Source: a bacterium
GTDB lineage: Bacteria > SM23-31 > JAUVVT01
Length of the DNA stretch: 42,839 nt
Direction of reading: 5' to 3'
NCBI GenBank assembly: GCA_030616165.1
Contig: JAUWXV010000003.1
Coordinates: forward strand, 1-42,839
In this document: positions 17,882-25,408 of the stretch, one piece after another
Layout of the letters: each line of letters opens with the position of its first letter
How positions within the stretch are numbered: position 1 is the stretch's first letter
Notes under the pieces: generated by a model
Databases searched by the model: none
Seen by the model: only the letters and a program-made list of their open reading frames with translations
Told to the model about the DNA's origin: nothing
Position numbers and translations under genes: made by a program

Positions 17882-18511
17882 ATGAACACAAAAACTTCAT
17901 CTTTAGGTCAAAGCCGCAGGCAGTTCTTTACAAAATTTCTGCCAGCGGGGGCAATATTCTGTTTTGGATGCAGCAAGTTGCTGGCTTGTGATCAGTCAGA
18001 GGAAAAATCTATAGTTTCAACCGGACAGCACAAGTTCCTGGAAAATTCAGGAATGAGTTTTGAAGAAGTTTTTAATTTCGCTTTTAAAGAATTTTATATT
18101 CCTATTGCAAATAATCTTAAGAAAGATATTGGAAAAGACAAATTTATCGAGATGTTAAAAAAAGCCAGTTCTGAGTTTGCTGTACAAATAGGGAAAAATT
18201 TAGCTACAAGTCTTCAAAAAAATGATATCGCTGCCTTTGCTTCTTTTATGAAAGAAAATGAACTCTATAAACATATTTTGACATATGAAATTGTTGAAGA
18301 AACGGACAAGGCTTTTGAAACGAAAGTTACCGAGTGCCTTAATGCTAAGACTTTCCGCGAGGCTGATGCTTCAGATATCGGATATGCTTCCATCTGCCAT
18401 CAAGATTATGCTTTTGTTCGTGCCTTTAACCCTAAAATGAGATTGATTAAAAACAAGACTTTGATGCAGGGGCATGACTTCTGTGATCCCAGATGGGTTT
18501 TGGAAGGATAA
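17882..18511 (+). CDS. Tat-signal ATC-hydrolase-family protein
   Basis: 209 residues. The N-terminus has a twin-arginine signal (SRRQFFTKF) with FGC as a possible lipobox. The C-terminal third is a good match to the pattern I know for L-2-amino-thiazoline-4-carboxylic acid hydrolases (PF14196): IGYASICHQDYAFVRAFNP, LIKNKTLMQGHDFC. Characterised members open the thiazoline ring of L-ATC to N-carbamoyl-cysteine, but most members are uncharacterised. The protein is diverged from its neighbours (17012, 20837) yet shares the Cys-x(n)-NP-x(n)-G-x-D-x-C layout. A GGAGG ribosome site lies before the ATG. Composition is A/T-rich like the host genome, unlike the two similar paralogues, so this may be the resident member of the family. 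Confidence 0.72.
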   Translation: MNTKTSSLGQSRRQFFTKFLPAGAIFCFGCSKLLACDQSEEKSIVSTGQHKFLENSGMSFEEVFNFAFKEFYIPIANNLKKDIGKDKFIEMLKKASSEFAVQIGKNLATSLQKNDIAAFASFMKENELYKHILTYEIVEETDKAFETKVTECLNAKTFREADASDIGYASICHQDYAFVRAFNPKMRLIKNKTLMQGHDFCDPRWVLEG

Positions 18512-18567
18512 CCAGCGGTTGCACCTGCCCGCCTCGCTCACGCGCAATTTTCAAGTTCTTTTTTGTA

Positions 18568-18771
18568 AGTGTCGGCGGCAGGTGTCCCCTTTACGAGGCA
18601 TCCATAGTGCTGGGGCTGGATTCCGAAAACATAGAGGCTCTGTGCCGTGCTGGTGCTCTCAGATTTATTGAAACAATGGTTAAGCAACTCAATCCTAATC
18701 TCAATCACCGGTTGAGGAAGTATCGGTCATCGGCAGATGACTTCTGTGAAGAAGAAATCATACTGGGTTAG
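18568..18771 (+). pseudogene. C-terminal fragment of the ATC-hydrolase-like gene
   Basis: Encodes only the last third of the family (GGRCPLYEASIVLGLD, LCRAGALRFIETMVKQ, LNPNLNHRLRKY, DDFCEEE), closely matching residues ~95-159 of the gene at 20837. There is no plausible start. The DNA upstream (18512-18567) is unrelated to the gene. The fragment is followed by the same conserved tail as the intact copy, so it is a partial duplicate. It begins 57 bases after the previous stop. Confidence 0.75.
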
Positions 18772-18993
18772 CCATGTTCGTTTCCTGAGTAGGACTTGTC
18801 TACCTGAACTGAAGGAAGTCCTGTTTTGCTCTGATAGCGCCCGGTCTCTGCCAGTCCTCTGAATGCCGAAAGCGATGGGACATTGCTTTCATGGGATTTA
18901 TCTGAGGTGCTGTTTTCAACTGCGACTTGGCGGTCGGCAGCATCTTACCGCTCGGCGCGGCACATAATCGCAGCCGCACGCCTGAGCAGCAAC
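18770..18993 (+). repeat. Conserved ~222-bp tail, copy A
   Basis: About 222 bp after the truncated gene, roughly nine-tenths identical to 21315-21536 after the intact paralogue. It is G+C-richer than the genome average and has no shared open frame. A third, 28-bp stub follows the gene at 17012 and is cut by the REP/RAYT remnant. It could be part of a mobile or duplicated segment or a structured 3' region. Confidence 0.8.
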
Positions 18994-19475
18994 ATTCACG
19001 AGTTATAAGAGTGGTTGTTGAGCCAGGTCAAAGCCGGATTATCCTGACATGGTGAGAGGCGAAGTTACATAGCCATTCGATTGTAACTATGAGCCAGTGC
19101 GCCTAAAAATGTTATTTCAGTCGACCGCCCAATCTTGATCTTTATTGTGTGTGGTGTTGTCAACAAAGGTGGCTTACCCTTCAAAATTGGTTACAGCAGC
19201 ATAGGTCATATACTATCAAAGAGGTGTTTTAATTCGTTACTTGTTTTCAAATTTAAGTCCACTTGGACGGCGGCTGAATAGCGGTCGTTATAATACAATC
19301 GGAATGTTGCACTTTTAGAAATAGTGTAACATATGGAAAGTATGTTTGTTTCACTTTTTCTCTGACAAATTAAAAGTCTTAATTAAATGTGCTGAGTGAA
19401 ACTATCTTTTAATCTGTTATTTTACCAACAGGAAGAAATCAAAATGAAAGTGGGTTACCTGAAATTTCTCAAATA
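18994..19475. other. Non-coding stretch in the redox island
   Basis: No credible gene. The first ~150 bp continue the G+C-richer composition, then the sequence becomes A/T-rich. It may hold remnants of the duplicated segment. No tRNA or IS end is recognised. Confidence 0.35.
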
Positions 19476-19524
19476 AAGCCTTAAGAGGAATTATTAATAT
19501 TCCTCCGAAGGCTTGAGTTTTTTT
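19476..19524 (+). terminator. Intrinsic terminator before the ferredoxin-like gene
   Basis: A strong hairpin, AAGCCTT-AGAGGAAT (19476-19492) with ATTCCTC-GAAGGCTT (19499-19514) and a short A/T loop, followed by GAG and seven T. No plus-strand gene lies within 700 bases upstream except fragments, so it either ends read-through from the island or acts as a leader attenuator for the gene starting 51 bases later. Confidence 0.7.
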
Positions 19525-19574
19525 CGAAATTACCCCAACATTCACCAGAAACTATTTGCAGGAGGAATTTAAAG

Positions 19575-20501
19575 ATGAAAAAATCAACCGAAGAATTTTG
19601 TAAGATGTTCGGCGAGGATAAAGAAGCATTGGGTAAAATGGTAGAAGGCTATACCTATTTTAAATGGTTAAACTTGTACATTTATCATATGCGAAAGATT
19701 GGAACTACTTTCGCCCCCGATCCGGAAGTGACTCTCCGCTATCCCAAAGAGATAGCAACTCCTGATGCAGATGAGTTGGCACAGATGGCTGCTGCAAAAA
19801 CACTCCCCACTCTCCTTAGTGCCGAAACAAGCACTTATCATAGCAAGGTTGTCAAATTAGATGATGCCAAGAACCTGGTGACTATTAATAAAGAGATCTC
19901 GCTGACTGACCTGGAGACCATTATCCCCTATAAACACGCCCGGGACATCATCTTAAAAAACCCGGAAAATATCGCTGTACTTGACTGTTGTTGCAGGATG
20001 ACGAAAGAAAATCCATGCGAACCTTTGGATGTTTGCTTGTTTGTAGGCGAACCCTTTGTAAGTTTCATACTGGAGCATAATACGAATAATCCTCGAAAAA
20101 TTAGTCAGGGAGAAGCTGTTGAAATTTTAAAGGCTGAGGACGATAGGGGACATATACATACCGCTTGGTTCAAGGATGCTGCGGGAGACAGGTTCTATGC
20201 TATCTGCAATTGCTGTAAATGTTGTTGTGGAGCGATGCGTGCCTTTTTTAGAAATATTCCCATGATCGCTTCCTCGGGCTATGTCAGCGAGATAAGCGAA
20301 GACTGTGATGGCTGCGGAGAATGTGCTGAGTATTGCCAGTTTGGAGCAATCAGCGTCAATGATCGAGCACTGGTAAATTACGAAAAGTGCATGGGCTGTG
20401 GAGTATGTGAGTCAAAGTGTCCCATAGAGGCTATCAGTTTAAAGAGAGATCCAGCCAAGGGTGAACCTTTGGACATCAGGGCACTCAGTGAACAAGTGTG
20501 A
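19575..20501 (+). CDS. Cys-rich 4Fe-4S dicluster ferredoxin-type protein
   Basis: 308 residues, no signal peptide. The C-terminus has two classic 4Fe-4S motifs: CDGCGECAEYC (244-254) and CMGCGVCESKC (272-282). Before them lie two unusual Cys-rich segments: CCCRM...NPCEPLDVC (138-154) and CNCCKCCCGAMR (211-222), which could bind further clusters or another cofactor. The family occurs in anaerobes and is annotated generically as 4Fe-4S binding protein. Function unknown; electron transfer inside the cytoplasm is likely. A GGAGG ribosome site precedes the ATG, and the gene ends in TGA. It lies between the two sets of ATC-hydrolase-like genes and may supply electrons to the same process. Confidence 0.82.
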   Translation: MKKSTEEFCKMFGEDKEALGKMVEGYTYFKWLNLYIYHMRKIGTTFAPDPEVTLRYPKEIATPDADELAQMAAAKTLPTLLSAETSTYHSKVVKLDDAKNLVTINKEISLTDLETIIPYKHARDIILKNPENIAVLDCCCRMTKENPCEPLDVCLFVGEPFVSFILEHNTNNPRKISQGEAVEILKAEDDRGHIHTAWFKDAAGDRFYAICNCCKCCCGAMRAFFRNIPMIASSGYVSEISEDCDGCGECAEYCQFGAISVNDRALVNYEKCMGCGVCESKCPIEAISLKRDPAKGEPLDIRALSEQV

Positions 20502-20797
20502 AGAAAACTAATATAAGCTAAGTCAGATACCTCGCACCTGACCCGCCTCGCTATGGTGTAATTTTGACAGCTATATTTTTGCCGAACATTTATACCGCTT
20601 TTTCAAGTTTCGATGAAATCCAACGGCGGGCTGGTGATTATCAGATCGTTAGGGAGCACACAGCAATTTTCAGTGCTTAAAGGAGGTGATGTCGGACAAT
20701 AAAAAAGGCAATGTAATTTCTCAGAAGATATTTTGAGAGAAGTAATCAACTACTACCCACTGCCAATTAATGGGCATAATGGCCTGTGGCAGGGTGG
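20502..20797. other. Spacer with a short repeat and orphan ribosome-site sequence
   Basis: No gene is supported. A GCACCTG(A)CCCGCCTCGCT block at about 20536-20554 matches one near 18520-18540 before the truncated paralogue. AAAGGAGGTGATG at about 20681-20693 is a perfect anti-16S match but is followed by only 15 codons. Confidence 0.35.
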
Positions 20798-20832
20798 GGT
20801 AGTGAACAAAAACATTTATAAAAAGGAGTAAT
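20798..20832 (+). repeat. 35-bp direct repeat, copy 2 (gene leader)
   Basis: Second copy of the 35-bp leader block also present at 16974-17008. It ends with AAAAAGGAGTAAT, the ribosome site of the following gene. Confidence 0.8.
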
Positions 20833-20836
20833 AAAG

Positions 20837-21316
20837 ATGGCAATTGAAGATACCTTTAACGGTGCCAAGAACGCACAAACCTTCTTCTATGCATACTTCA
20901 ACGCGGTTGCGGAGGAAATAGGCATGGAACGTGCCCTCGCCCTGGTTACCAAGATGGCTGAGTCAATGGGCGCTAAGACGGGCAAGATGATTAAAGAGCA
21001 GTCTGGCGTTGAGGAATTTGACGCCAAATCAGCGGCACTGCAGGTCATAAACATGGCTGAAGGCCTTGGTAACATATTGGAGGTGATAGAGGAAAGCCCT
21101 CAAAAGGTTGTGATCAAGTGCGGCAGGTGCCCCAGTTACGAGGCAGCCCAAGAGGTAGGGCTGGATGCCGAAACCATTGAGGCTGAGTGCCGTGCCAGTG
21201 CTCTCAGGGTTTTGGACACAATGGTTAAGCAACTCAATCCTAATCTCAATTACAAGTTGACGAAGTATCGGTCATCGGCAGATGACTTCTGCGAAGAAGA
21301 AATCGTGCAGGGTTAA
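20837..21316 (+). CDS. Cytoplasmic ATC-hydrolase-like Cys-rich protein
   Basis: 159 residues with no signal peptide, closely similar to residues 36-194 of the Tat/lipoprotein form at 17012. It shares EDTFNGAKNA, EEIGMERALAL, IKEQSGVEEFDAK, GRCPSYEAAQEVGLD, CRAS, LNPNL and DDFCEEE. Conserved Cys in the RCP, ECRA and DFCEE segments suggest a thiol-based active site or metal binding, in the manner of PF14196 proteins. The start is set by AAAAAGGAG in the 35-bp repeat, 8 bases before the ATG. The ~222-bp tail follows directly. The gene is G+C-richer than the genome average, in line with acquisition or recent duplication of a segment. Confidence 0.75.
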   Translation: MAIEDTFNGAKNAQTFFYAYFNAVAEEIGMERALALVTKMAESMGAKTGKMIKEQSGVEEFDAKSAALQVINMAEGLGNILEVIEESPQKVVIKCGRCPSYEAAQEVGLDAETIEAECRASALRVLDTMVKQLNPNLNYKLTKYRSSADDFCEEEIVQG

Positions 21317-21536
21317 CCATGTTCGTTTCCTGAGCAGGAGTTGTCTACCTGAGATGAAGGAAGGCCTGTTTTGGTCTTATAGCGCCCGGTCCCTGCCAGT
21401 CCTCTGAATGCTGAGAGCGATGGGACGTTAGTTTCATGGGATTTATCTGAGGTGCTGTTTTCAACTGCGACTTGGCGGTCGGCAGCATCTTACCGCTTGG
21501 CGCGGCACATAATCGCAGCCGCACGCCTGAGCAGTA
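21315..21536 (+). repeat. Conserved ~222-bp tail, copy B
   Basis: Second copy of the tail at 18770-18993. The two copies diverge abruptly after CGCACGCCTGAGCAG, which marks the segment boundary. From here on the sequence is very A/T-rich. Confidence 0.8.
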
Positions 21537-21560
21537 TTTCAAACTTTAATTAAAAAGTTC

Positions 21561-21589
21561 TTGACAATACGAATATTTTTTATTATATT
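21561..21589 (+). promoter_or_regulatory. Strong sigma-70-type promoter of the lyase gene
   Basis: TTGACA at 21561-21566, a 17-base spacer, TATATT at 21584-21589. It gives a ~250-base leader before the lyase gene start at 21847. Confidence 0.65.
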
Positions 21590-21715
21590 TAAAATATGTT
21601 ATTTTATATAATAACTTAAAAAATGCTTAATTTTATTATTTTAAAAAATATTTTACATTTTTAGAGTATGAAATAATATAAGTTAAATAAAAATAATACC
21701 TCAAAAATTGAAAAA

Positions 21716-21781
21716 TGGGAATTTTGGGAATTTCTGACACAATTCCCCCAAAAATACCTATGAAAATGGGAAATATTCCCA
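21716..21781 (+). promoter_or_regulatory. Cluster of TGGGAA/TTCCCA sites in the lyase leader
   Basis: TGGGAA occurs at 21716-21721 and 21725-21730, AATTCCCCC at 21741-21749, and a perfect 15-base dyad TGGGAAATATTCCCA at 21767-21781. They lie between promoter and gene and look like operator sites for a dimeric repressor, or an RNA hairpin cluster. Confidence 0.45.
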
Positions 21782-21846
21782 AATTACAATAAAAAATAAT
21801 ACCATCTTTTTTTAATTATCAACCCGTTTAAAAAGGAGAAATAATA

Positions 21847-24204
21847 ATGCGTATTTCGAAAATAATCTTTATTTCCCTGATATCATTTTTACTCTTACCT
21901 GCCCTTTCCATGTCACAGACAATTCAACTTGACGAAATGCCTGCTGGGGACGGCGAATGGGGCTATTGTCCTGCCGAGGGCTCCGTGTCGCAGGTAAATC
22001 CGCCGAGTTTTTCGTGGAGACCGATGGAAAACATAACATGGGAAATTCAATGTGCCCGGGACGAAGAATTCAATAATATTGAGTATAGTGCAGAAAAAGT
22101 TGAATTCAATGTCCATTGTCCTCACCGCACATTCCTGCCGGGTAGTTATACCTGGAGATACCGCGGGAAGAATAAAAACGGAAATAACACAAACTGGAGC
22201 AGGAAGCGGACCTTCACAATCGCGCAAGACGCTTCTTATATGCCTCTCCCAATGCGTGAAGAACTCTTAAAAAGAATTCCGAAAACCCACCCGCGTTTGT
22301 TTTTACGTCCTGAAAATCTTGAGAATCTGCGTGAACTTGCTCGCGGTGAATTGAAGGGCAAATATGACGAATTGGTTAAGAAGTGCGAAGAGATTCTGGC
22401 AAATCCACCCAATCTCGAAGAACCGCCGAAGTATCCGGAGGGAACTGAATCCCTGAGCGAGGTCTGGAGAGAAATCTGGTGGGGCAACCGTGAGCGGACT
22501 ATTACTGCCCTCAACGGCGCAGCTGCACTCGCCTTCACACGCCTTCTCGGAGGTCAGGAGAAATACGGTTTGGAAGCAAAACGAATTCTTTTAGCATGCG
22601 CCAAATGGGACCCAAAAGGCAGTACCGGATACCGTTATAATGACGAGGCAGGAATGCCTTATGCCTATTACTTCTCCAGGACATACACTTTTGTAAACGA
22701 CCTTTTGACAGAGGAGGAAAAGAATTTTTGCCGTCATGTGATGAAAATCCGCGGCGATGAGATGTACAATCACCTCTATCCACGGCATTTGTGGAGACCT
22801 TACTCCAGCCACTCCAACCGTGCCTGGCATTTTTTGGGAGAAGTCGGTGTTGCTTTTCTAAGCGAAATCGAAGGTGCAGATGACTGGGTCTGGTTTGCAA
22901 TGAATGTATTCTTCAATGTTTATCCTGTCTGGAGCGACGACGATGGTGGCTGGCATGAGGGTTCTAATTACTGGCAGAGTTACCAGGGCAGATTTACGTG
23001 GTGGTCAGATGTAATGCGTGAAGCTATGGGAATTAACGCTTATGAAAAACCATATTACTCAAAAGCAGGATACTACGTAATGTATCTTATGCCGCCGGGC
23101 AAGATAGGCGGAGGGCTTGGTGATTTGACGGCTAATTTCACATCAAAAAGATTTGTACCTTTGATGACAACTTTAGCTTCTCAGGCACGCAATCAGCATT
23201 GGCAGTGGTGGGTTGAACAAAACGGAGGCCCAAGACCTGCTGAAGGATACATCGGTTTCATAAGAGGAGCCCTTCCCAAAGTTAAGGCAGAAAAACCGGA
23301 CGACTTGCCTCTTTCACGCGTCCTTTGGGGCACAGGACAGGCTTATCTAAACAGCAGTCTGACTGATGCAGCAAACAGCGTTCAGGTTGTCTTCAAGTCC
23401 AGCCCGTTTGGAACACAGTCTCACGGCTACGAGGCAAACAATTCTTTCCTGTTATGGGGATATGGTAAACGCTTATTAATCCGAACGGGTAGACGTGATA
23501 TTTACGGCAGTGAACACCACAAAAACTGGATGTGGAGTACACGTTCAGTCAACTGCATCAGGATTAACGGTAAAGACCAGCCGAAACGCTCTGCGGCTGC
23601 AAAGGCGAAAATCACCGCATTCAAAACTACACCCTCTATGGATATTGTGGTTGGCGAAACTGAAAACTTCGTCCGTTCGGTAATTTTTGTAAAACCAGAA
23701 CTGATAGTAATCTATGACCGCCTCGAACCGGAAGAACTATCGACATACGAATACTGGCTCCACGCTGTTAACGAAATCAATGTTGAAGACCAGCACAATA
23801 TTCAGGTAATAAATGATGACGTTGTCTGTGATATTGACTTCCTCAGACCGGAAGGATTAACTTTTACTCAAACTGACCAGTATGATCCAAACCCACGTCC
23901 TCGTGTCAAACTGCGTGAATGGCATCTTACTGCAACCACATCAAAGAAAAGTGAAAGAATGGAATTCATAACTCTTTACCGTCCACATCGTGTTGAATAT
24001 AAACTTCCGAAAGATGTAAATATTGAGCAAATCGATGGAGGCTACGCACTTAAGGTGAAACTTTCAGACGGTGAACTTACAGTTCTTCTGCCTACTGATG
24101 ATGAAAAAACTTTAAATGCATTCGGACTAAAAAGCAAAGGTGCTGTCAAAATGCGGCTGATTGATGATACGGGACTGACAAAAATCCTGAGTCTTGAAGA
24201 ATAG
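21847..24204 (+). CDS. Secreted heparinase II/III-like polysaccharide lyase
   Basis: 785 residues with a signal peptide (to about residue 23, LSMSQ). The N-terminal part is an Ig-like/DUF4962 region (FSWRP...YTWRYR, then HPRLFLRPENLENLR). The centre is an alpha-toroid with YSSHSNRAWHF near residue 322 and WHEGSNYW near 369, placed like the catalytic Asn/His/Tyr segments of heparinase II/III and alginate/oligouronide lyases. The C-terminal third is a beta-sandwich (NNSFLLWGYGKRLLIRTGRRD, VYDRLEPEE-like strands). It would cleave uronic-acid polysaccharides outside the cytoplasm. Substrate unknown. An AAAAGGAG ribosome site precedes the ATG, and a strong promoter plus operator-like dyads lie upstream. 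It is probably monocistronic, and no transporter or sulfatase sits beside it. Confidence 0.85.
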   Translation: MRISKIIFISLISFLLLPALSMSQTIQLDEMPAGDGEWGYCPAEGSVSQVNPPSFSWRPMENITWEIQCARDEEFNNIEYSAEKVEFNVHCPHRTFLPGSYTWRYRGKNKNGNNTNWSRKRTFTIAQDASYMPLPMREELLKRIPKTHPRLFLRPENLENLRELARGELKGKYDELVKKCEEILANPPNLEEPPKYPEGTESLSEVWREIWWGNRERTITALNGAAALAFTRLLGGQEKYGLEAKRILLACAKWDPKGSTGYRYNDEAGMPYAYYFSRTYTFVNDLLTEEEKNFCRHVMKIRGDEMYNHLYPRHLWRPYSSHSNRAWHFLGEVGVAFLSEIEGADDWVWFAMNVFFNVYPVWSDDDGGWHEGSNYWQSYQGRFTWWSDVMREAMGINAYEKPYYSKAGYYVMYLMPPGKIGGGLGDLTANFTSKRFVPLMTTLASQARNQHWQWWVEQNGGPRPAEGYIGFIRGALPKVKAEKPDDLPLSRVLWGTGQAYLNSSLTDAANSVQVVFKSSPFGTQSHGYEANNSFLLWGYGKRLLIRTGRRDIYGSEHHKNWMWSTRSVNCIRINGKDQPKRSAAAKAKITAFKTTPSMDIVVGETENFVRSVIFVKPELIVIYDRLEPEELSTYEYWLHAVNEINVEDQHNIQVINDDVVCDIDFLRPEGLTFTQTDQYDPNPRPRVKLREWHLTATTSKKSERMEFITLYRPHRVEYKLPKDVNIEQIDGGYALKVKLSDGELTVLLPTDDEKTLNAFGLKSKGAVKMRLIDDTGLTKILSLEE

Positions 24205-24349
24205 CCTGACTTGCATTATGTGTAATGGACAAAACTTAATCTGACTAAACCTCCGTATAATTAACTGTCTGTAAAGTATTATTTATACCTTTCAAAAATA
24301 TTTAGCTATTTGGTTTATATGAAATAATTTAAAAATTTGAAAAAAATTC

Positions 24350-24378
24350 TTGACAATTTCAATGAAATTTATTATTGT
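24350..24378 (+). promoter_or_regulatory. Promoter of the HTH-receiver gene
   Basis: TTGACA at 24350-24355, a 17-base spacer, TATTGT at 24373-24378. The -35 is perfect and the -10 is 4 of 6. The gene start is about 110 bases downstream. Confidence 0.5.
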
Positions 24379-24487
24379 AGTTCATATAGCTTAATTGGTT
24401 CAAATATTACTTTTAGTTCAGTTAATATAATTAATGATTACTTTGTTTTTTATTTATTTATAATATAGTAATAAGAGGAACAAACAG

Positions 24488-25051
24488 ATGAAAGATGTTT
24501 TTACAACAACACAGGTAGCTAAAATTTGTGGAACTTCCCGGGTTACAGTAGACCGATGGCTTAACAAAGGCGATTTAAAAGGTTATAGACCTACCCCTAA
24601 TTCTAACTGGAGAGTTACAAAAAAAGAACTTATAAATTTTATGCTATCCAATAATATTCCTACGTATTTGTTAAAGACTAATAAAATAAAAATTCTCATA
24701 GTGGATGATGACGAAAATATAACTTCTTTAATTTCAAAAGTTTTGGAAAAAGAAAGAAATTTAGAAATTGATATAGCAAATTCAGGATTTAAAGCTGGTG
24801 TAAAAATAACAGAATTTAAGCCTGATATAATAATACTTGATATAATCTTAGGTGATATTGATGGTAGAGAATTTTTTCAACATATTAAAGAAGAACCAGA
24901 ATTAAATGGAATAAAAGTTATAGGAATCTCAGGTATAATTGATCCTTCAGAAGAAAAGTCATTGCTTGACCTTGGATTTAGTGATTTTATAAGAAAGCCT
25001 TTTAAGATAAAGGAACTCAAAGATACAGTTTTTAAAGTAATAGAAGGTTAA
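24488..25051 (+). CDS. Excisionase-type HTH fused to a response-regulator receiver
   Basis: 187 residues. Residues 1-60 are a MerR/excisionase-like DNA-binding helix-turn-helix (TTTQVAKICGTSRVTVDRWLNKG, WRVTKKELINFM). Residues 66-187 are a CheY-like receiver with the acidic pocket (VDDDEN), phospho-Asp118 in IIILDIILGDIDG, a Ser/Thr position in GISG and Lys in RKPFK. The order is reversed relative to normal response regulators, in which the DNA-binding domain is C-terminal. It would bind DNA when phosphorylated by one of the nearby kinases. An AGAGGAA ribosome site precedes the ATG. Own promoter. It has no partner kinase directly attached; the next gene is a broken histidine kinase. Confidence 0.82.
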   Translation: MKDVFTTTQVAKICGTSRVTVDRWLNKGDLKGYRPTPNSNWRVTKKELINFMLSNNIPTYLLKTNKIKILIVDDDENITSLISKVLEKERNLEIDIANSGFKAGVKITEFKPDIIILDIILGDIDGREFFQHIKEEPELNGIKVIGISGIIDPSEEKSLLDLGFSDFIRKPFKIKELKDTVFKVIEG

Positions 25052-25137
25052 TGTTGATAATTAACATGGAAAGAAAGTAAATAACCGGCTTAGTAAATAA
25101 TTTTTTTTACGAAAAAGTTTTACAGAGAAAAACACAT

Positions 25138-25395
25138 ATGAAAGATTGTAAAATTATAATTGTAGAGAATAATATAAAGCTAAGTAGTCTTTATAAAACT
25201 ATAGAAGCTGGGATAGTCATGAAATTAATCAGCCCCTCAATGCCTTGAAAGTAACAACAGATGGAATGTTATACTGAAAAAAACGTGGTTATGAAACTTC
25301 GAAAGAAGAATTAAACCAAAACATTTACTTTATTTCAGGACAGGGAGAGGGAGGCGCATATTTTACTATTTATATACTCGTGGCTTCAAGTAAAA
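25138..25395 (+). pseudogene. Broken receiver/histidine kinase remnant
   Basis: Fragments of a sensor kinase in different frames. A receiver-like start (MKDCKIIIVENN, 25138) runs to a TGA. In another frame lies a histidine-kinase H-box (HEINQPLNALKVTTDGMLY, at about 25218-25274). KKRGYETSKEELNQN follows, and near 25341-25375 a G2-box-like GEGGAYFTIYI. The ATPase domain between the H-box and G2 is missing, and frameshifts and stops separate the parts. It lies just before the sigma-54 activator and may be its former cognate kinase. Confidence 0.65.
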
Positions 25396-25408
25396 AGGAG
25401 GTGGATTT

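Noticed and set aside
20536-20680. attC-like integron site (CGGCGGGCTGG ... CGTTAGG)
   Set aside because: Only one half looks right. The matching left-hand box and the stem complementarity are missing, and no integrase is present.
20681-20740. Short gene after a perfect AAAGGAGGTG ribosome site
   Set aside because: The ATG overlaps the Shine-Dalgarno with no spacing, and the frame stops after 15 codons.
22236-22900. Minus-strand open frames inside the lyase gene
   Set aside because: No ribosome site or domain; the plus-strand frame has clear lyase motifs over the whole length.
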